A DNA stretch of 64,000 bases from an uncultured Candidatus Melainabacteria bacterium. Lineage in GTDB: Bacteria > Cyanobacteriota > Vampirovibrionia > Gastranaerophilales > Gastranaerophilaceae. The notes beneath the pieces are model-generated. The model was not told the DNA's origin, made no database searches, and worked only from the letters and a program-made list of their open reading frames with translations. Location of the stretch: the NCBI GenBank assembly GCA_934700335.1, contig CAKUXM010000001.1:124001-188000 (forward strand). Direction: 5' to 3'. A program made the position numbers and the translations under genes. This document shows, piece by piece, positions 25,336 through 34,348 of this stretch; position 1 is the stretch's first letter; each line of letters opens with the position of its first letter.

Positions 25336-27180
25336 CTAGTGTGTATCAAACCAGCTATGACCTACCTTAGCTTCACCATCTAACGGACATCTATATCCAA
25401 AGAACTCACCAGCTTTTTTAATCGCTTCTACAGCCATAACCTTATATTCATCTGTTATTTCAGGTTTAACTTCAGCTTGATATTCATCATGAACATTTAA
25501 AACAAAAGCTATATCAAAATCTCTATTGCCTTTACAGTAGTCTGACCAGCTAAATAGTTTATATCCTTCTGCTTTTAAATCATTCCACAGAATACATAAA
25601 GCCTTTTTCATTACAATAGCTCCAGCTGATTGCAACAAAACATTTAAACCTTTATATTCTTCTCTAACTTTTAGTTTTCTTTTATCTAAGCCTTTTAAAA
25701 AACCTCTTGTTTTAATTGCTTTCTTAACACCTTTAATTAATCTATCTAGTGATGGAAGTGAAGATAAGAACTTTGCTTTAATCTCTTTACCTTCTTTTGA
25801 TTTACCACCTACCAATGAACCAATTAAAGCATCACCACCACCATAAATGAAAGCATAAATAAATCTTTTAGCTTTTGCTCTTGTTGGTAATCCAGCTGCT
25901 ATTTGATTCTTTGTATGAATATCACCATTCAAGATTTCGTGTGTGTATTCATCATCTTTCATATAGTGTGCTAAGCATCTTAATTCAAGTCCTGAAGCAT
26001 CACAGCCTACTAAGTTATATTCTTCTCTAGCGCAGAATAACTCTCGACATTCCTTACCCATAAAACCACCAACAGCTGGTACTTGAGCTAAGTTTGGATA
26101 TTTATGAGTACATCTACACGTTACAGCTCCAATTGTATCTACTGAACCATGTATTGCTTCTGTTGTATTATCATACAGCTTTAACCAAGCATTTTTACCT
26201 TCTAACAGTTGACCTAAAACTTTTGTTACCAAGAAATATTCCTTTAATAGAGGAGCTTCAGGGTATTTCAATGTATCAATAATTTCTTCATTTAGAATTG
26301 GTTTACCTGTGTTTGATAAATGTTTTGGTTTCCAACCATATTTTTTAACTAACCTTTGAGCAATCATATCTCTTGATGATGGGTTAAACTCTATAATCTT
26401 TCGTTTAACAAATGGAACACCTTTTACATAACCTCTGTTTTTGTTATTAACTTTTGGTATAAAAGTTTCTTCCACAACTTCATCAGGAAATGCTTCTTTT
26501 AATTGTTGCTCTAACTCAAGTTTCTTAGCTTGTAATTGACTTGCCATATCAACTGCTTTATCTAAATCAAAGTGAACACCTCTCATTTCTTGATTAAATA
26601 AGATTGTTGCAAACTCATGTTCTATATCAAGTGTTATTTCAGGAATCTCATGTTTAATTAATGTATTCCAAAGTTTTACTGTTACTCTTACGTCTTGTTC
26701 ACAATAAGCTTGCATTTCATAAGACCATTTATCCCAAGCATTTTCTTTATGACAATAATCACCTTTGTATTCTTTCAATCGATAACCAAAAGATTCAAGT
26801 GAATATCTTCCTCTCATAGCTTTTGGTAATTGATTTTTGAGAATCAATCTATCATCAATCAAACCAATATCAGGATAAACTAATTTAGCCATTAACAACG
26901 TATCTCTAGCTTTGTTATAGGTAAAATCAGGATAAAGTTTTTGTATAGCTGGAATATCAAACTTAACAATGTTATGTCCAATAATTACATCAGCCTTAGA
27001 TAACATTTCAATACCTTGTTTTATTGTTTTAATTTCAACAATAGAACCATCTTCAGGTATATAAAAATTATCTGTACAAGAATAGTATTTGTTTGAATCA
27101 AGGTCATAGATTACAAGAGAGTGTATTGTTGTCAGTTCTCTGAGTAAGCCATTAGTCTCAATATCAAATACTAATCTCAT
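25336..27180 (-). CDS. family A DNA polymerase, T7 gp5-like
   Basis: 614 residues. A 3'-5' exonuclease domain starts with RLVFDIETNG. The polymerase has motif A DASGLELRCLAHYM (near 392), motif B RAKAKRFIYAFIYGGG (near 432) and motif C LNVHDEYQAEV (near 563), all intact and very close in wording to T7 DNA polymerase. The ATG at 27180 has GGAG 8 bases upstream and removes a 6-residue unsupported extension. Confidence 0.96.
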   Translation of the reverse strand: MRLVFDIETNGLLRELTTIHSLVIYDLDSNKYYSCTDNFYIPEDGSIVEIKTIKQGIEMLSKADVIIGHNIVKFDIPAIQKLYPDFTYNKARDTLLMAKLVYPDIGLIDDRLILKNQLPKAMRGRYSLESFGYRLKEYKGDYCHKENAWDKWSYEMQAYCEQDVRVTVKLWNTLIKHEIPEITLDIEHEFATILFNQEMRGVHFDLDKAVDMASQLQAKKLELEQQLKEAFPDEVVEETFIPKVNNKNRGYVKGVPFVKRKIIEFNPSSRDMIAQRLVKKYGWKPKHLSNTGKPILNEEIIDTLKYPEAPLLKEYFLVTKVLGQLLEGKNAWLKLYDNTTEAIHGSVDTIGAVTCRCTHKYPNLAQVPAVGGFMGKECRELFCAREEYNLVGCDASGLELRCLAHYMKDDEYTHEILNGDIHTKNQIAAGLPTRAKAKRFIYAFIYGGGDALIGSLVGGKSKEGKEIKAKFLSSLPSLDRLIKGVKKAIKTRGFLKGLDKRKLKVREEYKGLNVLLQSAGAIVMKKALCILWNDLKAEGYKLFSWSDYCKGNRDFDIAFVLNVHDEYQAEVKPEITDEYKVMAVEAIKKAGEFFGYRCPLDGEAKVGHSWFDTH

Positions 27181-27325
27181 CTTCTCGACTCCAGCCACAT
27201 TGATAACAAACCTCTAAGCCATATTCCAAAACTATTGGATAACCACACACAGGACAGTTATCACCTGTTAGTTTTTCATCTTCATTACCTAAATCTAAAG
27301 GTTGTTTATCAATCCCAGTATTCAT
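27164..27325 (-). CDS. small zinc-ribbon protein
   Basis: 53 residues with CPVCGYPIV and CYQCGWSRED, two CxxC knuckles that would bind one zinc. ATG 27325 has AGAGGTG upstream. It overlaps the polymerase gene by 17 bases and the upstream gene by 17 bases. Role unknown; maybe a replisome or polymerase accessory. Confidence 0.7.
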   Translation of the reverse strand: MNTGIDKQPLDLGNEDEKLTGDNCPVCGYPIVLEYGLEVCYQCGWSREDEISI

Positions 27326-27512
27326 GAAGTTCACCTCTGTATATTCTTTTATCTGAGTCAACTAATTTAACATTTAACCACCAACCATAAGGAGCATCTT
27401 CTGCTAAACCATTAGTTATATCTTCTTCTGTATAATCACCTTGAAATTCAACATTAGACTTACGTGTTCCATGTTTACTAAAAAATGTATTCTTTTTTAA
27501 TACTGTTATCAT
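27309..27512 (-). CDS. small phage protein of unknown function
   Basis: 67 residues, not recognised; acidic C-terminal half (GWWLNVKLVDSDKRIYRGEL, a beta-strand-like run). Its start overlaps the primase-helicase stop (TAATG), so it is coupled to it. Confidence 0.65.
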   Translation of the reverse strand: MITVLKKNTFFSKHGTRKSNVEFQGDYTEEDITNGLAEDAPYGWWLNVKLVDSDKRIYRGELHEYWD

Positions 27513-29116
27513 TAGAAATCATCTCCTTCTGAAGTAAAATCACTTGTATCAACTTCATCATCACTAACTTCCTGTAATCGACCTGTATCTTTGTTATACC
27601 TAATCTTAATTACCCCACCATCAGCTTCGCCTGTGTATCTATCTTTCAAACATCTGATTGTTGTTGTGTTTCTCTCTAGTTCGTTTTCTGCACATTTATT
27701 TCTCTCAAAGCCCCAACAGAAATTAGCATATTGTTTTAATGCTCCTGAACCGTAGTAATCATCAAGACTGATTCTTCCGCCTTCTTCAAATGATTTACTA
27801 TTATTAGGTTGTTTTCTTAAATGGGTAATGATAAAAATTGTACAGTTAATTTCTAAAGATAATTGAACTAAATCACTTACAATCTTGTTTGTAGTTTTGA
27901 TTTCATCAGATGCTGCTGTTGCATCAGTAATCGCTTTTAAGTGGTCTAAGAAAATAAATTGACAACCATAACCAACAACCATTTCTCTGATTTTTGTTTT
28001 AATTGTCTCAATATCTCTTGCACCTTTTGAATCATAAATGTATATCCTATTTGTACCGACTGTATTTTCAAAAGCATCTCTACGTTCCTGTTCTGTTACC
28101 TCTACATCAGGTTTATGTAATGGCTTGTTACAAGCCTTACTCATAAAGTCCAATGTAACTTTCTTTGCTGTATCTTCAAGATGAATACAACCAACCTTAA
28201 ATCCTTGTTTGATTGCTAAATCATATTGAAATTCTTTAATAATGGTTGTTTTACCAACCCCTGTACCAGCCCCAAAAGCGTAAATCTCAGGGATTCTGAT
28301 ACCGTAAGTTAATTTAGTCATTGTTGGAAATGGATAATCATACCCCCATTCAATAGGCTTATTAACTTCTTCCCAAAGTTCTTCACCAAACACAATACCA
28401 TCAGGTCTAAATTCCTGAGCGTTCCAAGTAGCTTTGAATAACTCTTGTACTCTACCAGCTTTTAGCATTTCATTTGGGTCTTTGAGAGGTAAACTCATAA
28501 CCTTTGCCTTGCCTAGCGTTATAAGTTCAGCTGCTTCCTTAACTGATTTCTGACCAACCTCGTCCATATCAAAACAAAAAATAACTTCTTCAAACTGTTC
28601 TATCCAAGTTAAATTATGTTTGATAGCTTCTTTTGCATTAGCAGCTCCATTAGGAATACTAACAACAGGATATTCACCAACCACCTGAGCAACACTAAGG
28701 CAATCAATCTCACCTTCAGTTATGATTAATTTCTTAGTGTTGCCTTTAAATAAGTGCATACCATATAACAATGGTTTGAACTTACCAATCGTAAAGAACT
28801 GTTTATCATCAACAAATCTTACTTTTTGAAATATAGCTTTTCCATCTAAATCTCTGTAAGTTGCTACTTGAACTTCTTTACCTTTATAAGTTGTTGTGTT
28901 GTATTTGTAGCGTTTACAAACATCTTGTTGTAAACATCTATCAGGAATTCCTTTTGCTATTCCCTTTAAGAAGCTCTCATCCAGCTTCTCGTGCTTTGTT
29001 ACTTTACTTGCTGGAGTAAAGGTATTACACGAGAAGCATTTAGTTGAACCATCATCATTTATGTGAAGTGCATCACTTGAACCACAATCAGGACAAGGCT
29101 GATGTGATAAACTCAC
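27512..29116 (-). CDS. primase-helicase, T7 gp4-like
   Basis: 534 residues. An N-terminal zinc-binding primase domain (CPDCG and CFSC, 8-35) for template recognition; TOPRIM ITEGEIDCLS near 130; DnaB-type helicase with Walker A GAGTGVGKTTI near 282 and Walker B FIFLDHLKAI near 390. It combines primer synthesis and fork unwinding with the polymerase encoded downstream. Length and order equal T7 gp4A. Confidence 0.96.
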   Translation of the reverse strand: MSLSHQPCPDCGSSDALHINDDGSTKCFSCNTFTPASKVTKHEKLDESFLKGIAKGIPDRCLQQDVCKRYKYNTTTYKGKEVQVATYRDLDGKAIFQKVRFVDDKQFFTIGKFKPLLYGMHLFKGNTKKLIITEGEIDCLSVAQVVGEYPVVSIPNGAANAKEAIKHNLTWIEQFEEVIFCFDMDEVGQKSVKEAAELITLGKAKVMSLPLKDPNEMLKAGRVQELFKATWNAQEFRPDGIVFGEELWEEVNKPIEWGYDYPFPTMTKLTYGIRIPEIYAFGAGTGVGKTTIIKEFQYDLAIKQGFKVGCIHLEDTAKKVTLDFMSKACNKPLHKPDVEVTEQERRDAFENTVGTNRIYIYDSKGARDIETIKTKIREMVVGYGCQFIFLDHLKAITDATAASDEIKTTNKIVSDLVQLSLEINCTIFIITHLRKQPNNSKSFEEGGRISLDDYYGSGALKQYANFCWGFERNKCAENELERNTTTIRCLKDRYTGEADGGVIKIRYNKDTGRLQEVSDDEVDTSDFTSEGDDF

Positions 29117-29599
29117 CTAAGCAACAATCCTTTGAATGTAATTCACGAAGCAGTTTCTACAGTCATAATCGTTTTTACCACAGTCATTATTACAGATTTT
29201 AGAAATTCCTGTATAACTGTCTTCGTTCTTATCTAAATTACTATCAAATAAATCACCAATAATATCTTTAAGTTTTTCTAACTTATATTCTCTATTATCA
29301 CATTCTTGAGATTTTTTATCTTCTTCTTTTTCTTTTTGTTCTTCTTCATCTGTTTTAAAGATTGGAAAATCTCTTTCACCGTTGATGAAATCAGCTAAAT
29401 CATCTAATGAATCTAAAACATAAAGAGGTCTTTTAGTATAGTCTCTTAAAAAATCTAAAGAAGAAAAACCCACGTTACCTGTAATATCTATGTCTACTGT
29501 TTTAAACAAATCTAATTGTACAAATTTATTATTTATTTTTTCAATTTTATTTAAACCTATAAAATCATTCACATAAATTTTATATCTATCAAATTTCAT
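29117..29599 (-). CDS. phage protein with C-terminal Cys cluster, unknown
   Basis: 160 residues, not recognised. A charged low-complexity middle (EEEQKEKEEDKKSQE) is followed by CNNDCGKNDYDCRNC, a four-Cys cluster that may bind metal. The gene ends one base before primase-helicase begins. Confidence 0.65.
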   Translation of the reverse strand: MKFDRYKIYVNDFIGLNKIEKINNKFVQLDLFKTVDIDITGNVGFSSLDFLRDYTKRPLYVLDSLDDLADFINGERDFPIFKTDEEEQKEKEEDKKSQECDNREYKLEKLKDIIGDLFDSNLDKNEDSYTGISKICNNDCGKNDYDCRNCFVNYIQRIVA

Positions 29600-29601
29600 T
29601 A

Positions 29602-29814
29602 TTAACCTCTCAATCCTTTTAATTTTTCTACTAACATTTTTGCATCTGCAATAATTGCTTCAATATCTTTTTTCTTAGATTCAAATAAAGCAATAGCACT
29701 TTTAACTTTTTCAACTAATGTTGTGATTCTATTTACATAATCTTCGTGTTGTTTTACAAACTTTCCAGCTGTACTTAAAACTTTTACAGCTCTAAAAGCA
29801 TCAAATAATCCCAT
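29602..29814 (-). CDS. small helical phage protein, unknown
   Basis: 70 residues, almost wholly predicted alpha-helix/coiled coil, with repeated hydrophobic spacing (LVEKVKSAIALFESKKKDI). No known family seen. AGGTTAAT before ATG. Confidence 0.6.
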   Translation of the reverse strand: MGLFDAFRAVKVLSTAGKFVKQHEDYVNRITTLVEKVKSAIALFESKKKDIEAIIADAKMLVEKLKGLRG

Positions 29815-29820
29815 TTGTTA

Positions 29821-30252
29821 TTAACCTTCCTTTTTTAATCTTTCTTTTATTTCTTCTATCCATTCAGTTGGAATCAATTTATCTGCATATTTGAATCCAT
29901 TTTTCTCACACCAACGAGCATAAGTTGTTTGACTTGCCTTGCTGATACGTGCTTTAGAGTTTGTAAACACAAATCTAAACTCAATATCAGGATATTGTGC
30001 TTTAATCTTTAGCATTTTCATTCTGTCTGCTGTTTGAAATCTTCCTTTTGTTTCAATAATCAAACTTTTTGTTACAGGAAAATCAGGGGTATAATTATGA
30101 GTTTCCTCTACTCGATAGGGTAATTTTCTTGATTCATAGCAAGGATTAATTCCAGCTAATCTTAACTGTGCAGCTATTTTTTCTTCTAAGCCACTTCTAA
30201 AACCTTGAGTTAGACCTACTTGTTTTGAGGTCATATTCTTAGCTTTAGCCAT
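29821..30252 (-). CDS. endonuclease I (Holliday junction resolvase), T7 gp3-like
   Basis: 143 residues. SGLEEKIAAQL (first Glu), NYTPDFPV (Asp) and IIETKGRF (Glu-x-Lys) form the PD-(D/E)xK site of T7 endonuclease I, in the same order and spacing. In T7 it resolves branched DNA and breaks down host DNA. Its ATG overlaps the SSB stop by one base. Confidence 0.93.
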   Translation of the reverse strand: MAKAKNMTSKQVGLTQGFRSGLEEKIAAQLRLAGINPCYESRKLPYRVEETHNYTPDFPVTKSLIIETKGRFQTADRMKMLKIKAQYPDIEFRFVFTNSKARISKASQTTYARWCEKNGFKYADKLIPTEWIEEIKERLKKEG

Positions 30253-30896
30253 TAAAAATCTTCTTCACCTTCTTCGGCTTCAGTTTCTACTGTTTGAGGT
30301 TTAACTGGAGCAAAGTTTTCATCACTACCTTCAAAACCTTCTTCTTCTGTAAATCCAAATTCTTCAGGATTTCCACCACCAGCGTATTCAACTAAATCTA
30401 AGATTTGAACCATTTTTAATTTTACTGAAACACCTGTTTTTCCAGCTACACAATAACCACTAAGAATAACACCTAATTTAGCTACTGTACCAGCTCCAAT
30501 AGAAGCATTTGTCATTGGTTTAAGTTTTGAATCCATTACTTTTACAAAAGCTGTTGGAACACCATCTTTAATAAATGCTTTTGCTTTAGTTTTGAAAACA
30601 TAACGACCTTCTGCATCAGGAGTTTCTTCACCTGTTTCATCATTAACAATAGTTAATGGAACACACTGTGTTAAATCTGCTACTTTTGTACCTTTACCAT
30701 AAGTTTTAAATTGTTCTGTTCTAACAGATTTAATCTCAGCTGCAATTCTTTCACCTTCTTCTTTTGGTAGAATAATATTTGCTTGATATGTACCGTCTTT
30801 ATCAAATTTTGTTGATGGTTTGAATACAGAAATAAAACCTGTTAATTCACCTTTACCTGTAACTAATTTTTTTGAAACAGAATCTTTGTTTGCCAT
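30252..30896 (-). CDS. single-stranded DNA-binding protein, T7 gp2.5-like
   Basis: 214 residues with an OB-like core (GELTGFISVFKPSTKFDKDG, FIKDGVPTAFVKVMDSK) and a long acidic tail (EGFEGSDENFAPVKPQ...EEGEEDF). The acidic C-terminus is the hallmark by which T7 gp2.5 contacts polymerase and helicase. Position just before endonuclease I equals T7 order 2.5-3. Confidence 0.9.
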   Translation of the reverse strand: MANKDSVSKKLVTGKGELTGFISVFKPSTKFDKDGTYQANIILPKEEGERIAAEIKSVRTEQFKTYGKGTKVADLTQCVPLTIVNDETGEETPDAEGRYVFKTKAKAFIKDGVPTAFVKVMDSKLKPMTNASIGAGTVAKLGVILSGYCVAGKTGVSVKLKMVQILDLVEYAGGGNPEEFGFTEEEGFEGSDENFAPVKPQTVETEAEEGEEDF

Positions 30897-30902
30897 TTGT
30901 TT

Positions 30903-31196
30903 TTAACCTTCCTTTGAATCTTCATAAATATCTAAAAACTCTTTACTGATATTATTAAAATCTCCTCTATGTACTAGGCAATCAGCTAAACCTAGTGTAT
31001 TTACATAGCTCAAATCGTATTTCTGTAACCAACAAACTAAAATACTTGCTAGAGTTAATATCTTTGTTGCTGGAGTACAACATTTTATGATTCCATTTGT
31101 AATACTATGTGCTATTTTACTAATTTGTTCAGGGTCTTTTGTAATCATTTCATCTATAATTGTCTGTGCATTATTTGTTATTATTGTTGTTGTCAT
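30903..31196 (-). CDS. phage protein of unknown function
   Basis: 97 residues, not recognised; helical with a hydrophobic stretch around ILTLASILVCWLQKYD. AAGGA site upstream. Between RNA polymerase and SSB genes, the place of T7 class II small proteins. Confidence 0.6.
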   Translation of the reverse strand: MTTTIITNNAQTIIDEMITKDPEQISKIAHSITNGIIKCCTPATKILTLASILVCWLQKYDLSYVNTLGLADCLVHRGDFNNISKEFLDIYEDSKEG

Positions 31197-31359
31197 TATG
31201 TCTTCTTTCCTTTTTAAATCCTAACGCTCTATTTAGTTGTAGTTCTAGCCAACTGATTGATTGATTTTGTGTACTAATACCACAGTTGATTATTGTCTCT
31301 CTTTTATTTTTACGGATATAACCTACTCGTATCCCTTTTAAACCATTATTAATTTTCAT
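31171..31359 (-). CDS. small phage protein of unknown function
   Basis: 62 residues, basic, ending in a run of Asn (HNDNNNNNK). AAAGGA upstream of ATG. Overlaps its neighbours on both sides by 11-26 bases. Family unknown. Confidence 0.5.
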   Translation of the reverse strand: MKINNGLKGIRVGYIRKNKRETIINCGISTQNQSISWLELQLNRALGFKKERRHNDNNNNNK

Positions 31360-31618
31360 TTTCTTTATTTCCTTTTTGTTTATTTTCTCTATATTCTTTC
31401 ATTCTTATTTTGAAAGCTTCTATCTGCTCTGGTGTCATTGTGCATTTTCTTGTTCTAGGATTCTTAAATCCCTTCTTTACACACTCTGAACAGTATTTCC
31501 AAGATGGTGGAACTAATGTTACGTTTGTTTTATCAACATCAACCCAAACATTTTCACAGTAATCAGGTGAATCTTTAGGTTGCTTACTGTTCCTACAAAC
31601 ATGAATTACATAAGCCAT
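31349..31618 (-). CDS. small Cys-containing phage protein
   Basis: 89 residues. Contains YCENVWVDVDK and YCSECVKKG, which could bind zinc, and a charged helical tail. GAGGTG lies 3 bases before ATG. Function unknown. Confidence 0.65.
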   Translation of the reverse strand: MAYVIHVCRNSKQPKDSPDYCENVWVDVDKTNVTLVPPSWKYCSECVKKGFKNPRTRKCTMTPEQIEAFKIRMKEYRENKQKGNKENEN

Positions 31619-31696
31619 CTACACCTCAATTTTAAATATCCATTCCAAATTGAAATCAAAGAATGGAAAAGCTTTTAAAAAATCTTTTAATCTCAT
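31619..31696 (-). CDS. possible 25-residue peptide gene
   Basis: ATG 31696 follows a strong AGGAAGG site and the frame ends in TAG directly before the next ATG. The peptide is hydrophobic/aromatic (AFPFFDFNLEWIF). The ribosome site and tight spacing support translation; size makes it tentative. It may serve only to couple translation. Confidence 0.4.
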   Translation of the reverse strand: MRLKDFLKAFPFFDFNLEWIFKIEV

Positions 31697-31705
31697 TTAA
31701 CCTTC

Positions 31706-34189
31706 CTAATTAAAAAAATAACTACTGTGTAAAACTTCTTCTATATCTAAATTTCCAACTTCAGGCTTTTCAGGTAGCTGTATCTTTTGTTGCTCAGCTT
31801 CAGTAAATTCACTTAAAATATCCTGAGTGAAATAATCTAATATTGGAAGTCTATAAATTTCTACAAAAGCTTCTCTTAATAGTTTTGTTGACGTATCTGT
31901 ATCTGTTGCATAAGTCCCATAACAATCATGAACTGTCATAAAACAACTGATTCCTTTTTCCTTACATTTATTCAGATACAACATCAAACAAGCTGCATCT
32001 AAGCTGTGAATAAAGTTAGGACATATTCCATTTATCTGTCTTTGCTTATCTAAATTTTCTGTTTCGTTATTAAACCTACTACTAATAATTGTTCCAAATA
32101 ATTCAGTTTTGATTTCTTTTTGTTTTCTGCTTTTGTAATTTTCTCTAACAAGTAAACCTACAGGAGTTAACCAGTCAATAGGTTTGTTTGCTCTGTTGGT
32201 GATTCCAGCTAATTTCTTTAAATAAGCCATACCAACAATCGCAGCTTTTAAGGTTTCTGTTATTGCTTCCCATAAATATTTTGATAACCAAATTGAAACT
32301 TTATAGACACAATCTGTTGGGTTATCACCTACTTTAAACAGATTCCATAAGTATTGAGAGGAATATTTATCTGTTAGATATTCAGTTACATATTCTCTAC
32401 AACTCATTCTGCTACCACCATACGGAAGAACCATAACAGGTCTTTTAGCAAGCTTACGATTAAGTCCAAGTTCTAACCAGTATCTAGCATTATTTGTATC
32501 ATTTTCATTATCATTCTTTTCTATAATCCTTTTTAATTTTTGTTCTAATTTATCTGCAACTTTTGCATAAATATCAGATGGTTTATCTCCATCTGTAAGG
32601 TTTACAGCTGCTCCTCCTACTTCATCTCTCAGGAGTGCTGAATAATGTTGTAAACCATTACATGTGCCATCTAGCTGAATAGGTAAGTGAGTGTTAAAAT
32701 CTCTAGGGGAAGCATTGTAAAGAACATACTCCATGCACCAAGCCAAAAACTGAAATGGTTTATCTGCTTCTGACCATCCTCGATTTCCTGTTGGATTTTC
32801 CACATATCCTTTGATGGTTTGAAAGTTCTGTTCAGCCCAACTTGCCCTCTCTTGATAAGAGCATTTATCGTATCCCCACAAGTTTGCTCCGTATATTTTA
32901 AACCATTGTATTGCTCTTTCATTACCATATATTTTCTTTCCTTCACTAAATCTTAATAAACCTTTTGCTAAATCACTTCCTTGAGGTTGTAATAAAGCTG
33001 GTATTGGATACATCCTACCTCTGAAATCCATTTGATACGGAAACCAAATAGCTTTATAACCTTTAAATTGTTCTGCTATTCTCAATATCTGAGAAGTTGA
33101 GATTCTGATTGATTTTCTTGCAGCATTTCTTTTATGAATCTCATAGGTTTCTTGTTTCCATTGTTTTACAATTTTCTGTTCATCTTCTGTAAAAGAATCG
33201 TCTTTTCCTTTTTCAGGATATGGAAACGGAGGAAGTAATTCATCTTCTCTATCAGGAAGTTCTGCTATTGCATTTCCTATTTCCCATAAATCTTTTACAA
33301 CTTTTAAAACACCATTATTAATTTGCCAAGCCGTTGATTGTAAATGATTTATTGCTGTATAAACCATTGGCATTTCTGCTGTTGAAATCTTTTTTAGGTA
33401 TTCTCTATCATTATTTTTAATCAGTTTGTTTTTTCTTAAATAAGGAGAAATATAACCACCATCAAAAACACCTCTCCAATCTTTTGGAGGACATATCATT
33501 GGCAAATAAAATGGTTGTAAAACCTCTAGTTTACAGTTTAAATTTTCAATACCATTAAGTAATTCATCTGTTGGTTCAATGTATTTTAATGTTTTACCTT
33601 TTCTAAATCGTTTTACAACGTTAACCAATCCTGTTGATTGTATAAACAATTCAAGTAAAACCATTCCTACCTGAAAACACTCAGTACCAGTCCATTGGGG
33701 AACATGAAAGTCTAATCTTTTATTAAAAACACCAACTGTAATATTTTTTCTACGAGTACCATTTGCACCTCTTGATTGTAAGTCTTTTTGAATTTTTGAA
33801 TAGTATTTTGTGTTTAAATCTTTAAACTGTCTCATTTTTATTTCAGATTCAACAATATTACCTAATCTTTGTTGAAGTTTCTGAGATAATTTTTCAGTGT
33901 TTAATTCATTTATAATAGCTTTAGCTGAGATATAAGCTGTAATTTCAACAGGTAATTTAGCTAATAAATTAGCTGCAAGCGTTGAACGTACAGCATGACC
34001 AGCTGAATAATTATCCAAATATTCTTGAATAGCCTTTGCATAATCATCAAGTACTGCTGATATAATTCTTGTTGCAACTTTTGTATCACCAAAAGATTCT
34101 GAAGCTATTGCTTTATTTAAGTCATGTCTATATTTTTCAATAGACAAATATGTCATTTGTTTTTCTAGTTCTATTTGTTTTTCTATCAT
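31706..34189 (-). CDS. single-subunit DNA-directed RNA polymerase, T7-like
   Basis: 827 residues, the phage's own RNA polymerase. Motif A LDGTCNGLQHYSA holds the first metal Asp; motif B KRPVMVLPYGGSRM holds the catalytic Lys and the Tyr that selects NTPs; motif C TVHDCYGTYA (near 755) holds the second Asp, like HDSFG in T7. All catalytic residues are intact. ATG 34189 is chosen because an upstream extension in frame would run through the tRNA-Trp gene; its ribosome site is weak. A second ATG 33 bases later is possible. Confidence 0.96.
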   Translation of the reverse strand: MIEKQIELEKQMTYLSIEKYRHDLNKAIASESFGDTKVATRIISAVLDDYAKAIQEYLDNYSAGHAVRSTLAANLLAKLPVEITAYISAKAIINELNTEKLSQKLQQRLGNIVESEIKMRQFKDLNTKYYSKIQKDLQSRGANGTRRKNITVGVFNKRLDFHVPQWTGTECFQVGMVLLELFIQSTGLVNVVKRFRKGKTLKYIEPTDELLNGIENLNCKLEVLQPFYLPMICPPKDWRGVFDGGYISPYLRKNKLIKNNDREYLKKISTAEMPMVYTAINHLQSTAWQINNGVLKVVKDLWEIGNAIAELPDREDELLPPFPYPEKGKDDSFTEDEQKIVKQWKQETYEIHKRNAARKSIRISTSQILRIAEQFKGYKAIWFPYQMDFRGRMYPIPALLQPQGSDLAKGLLRFSEGKKIYGNERAIQWFKIYGANLWGYDKCSYQERASWAEQNFQTIKGYVENPTGNRGWSEADKPFQFLAWCMEYVLYNASPRDFNTHLPIQLDGTCNGLQHYSALLRDEVGGAAVNLTDGDKPSDIYAKVADKLEQKLKRIIEKNDNENDTNNARYWLELGLNRKLAKRPVMVLPYGGSRMSCREYVTEYLTDKYSSQYLWNLFKVGDNPTDCVYKVSIWLSKYLWEAITETLKAAIVGMAYLKKLAGITNRANKPIDWLTPVGLLVRENYKSRKQKEIKTELFGTIISSRFNNETENLDKQRQINGICPNFIHSLDAACLMLYLNKCKEKGISCFMTVHDCYGTYATDTDTSTKLLREAFVEIYRLPILDYFTQDILSEFTEAEQQKIQLPEKPEVGNLDIEEVLHSSYFFN

Positions 34190-34224
34190 AATTTTAAGTG
34201 TTATTTCTGCTACATTGATTAATA

Positions 34225-34296
34225 CAAGTAAGAGAGGAATTGAACCTCTATCAATAGTTTTGGAGACTACTATGTTGACCGTTACACCACTCACTC
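34225..34296 (-). tRNA. phage tRNA-Trp (anticodon CCA)
   Basis: On the minus strand: acceptor GAGTGAG/CTTACTT (two G-U), D arm GTGT/ACAT, anticodon stem GTAGT/ACTAT with loop CTCCAAA (anticodon CCA), T arm AGAGG/CCTCT with loop TTCAATT, discriminator G. CCA is not encoded. Variable loop is 4 nt, slightly short. It lies 35 bp upstream of the RNA polymerase start within the early operon, so it would be cut from the mRNA. Confidence 0.85.
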
Positions 34297-34302
34297 AAGG
34301 GA

Positions 34303-34322
34303 AGAGGGAGTAAAATCCCTCT
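34303..34322 (-). other. hairpin just upstream of tRNA-Trp
   Basis: A 7-bp perfect stem AGAGGGA/TCCCTCT with 6-nt loop, ending 6 bases before the tRNA 5' end in transcript order. No T-run, so it is more likely an RNA-processing or stability element than a terminator. Confidence 0.6.
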
Positions 34323-34348
34323 AAGAAAGGAGAAAAGTATGCCATATT

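Noticed and set aside
34190..34294. 35-residue N-terminal extension of the RNA polymerase
   Set aside because: It would translate through the tRNA-Trp gene and has no family resemblance; ATG 34189 is used.
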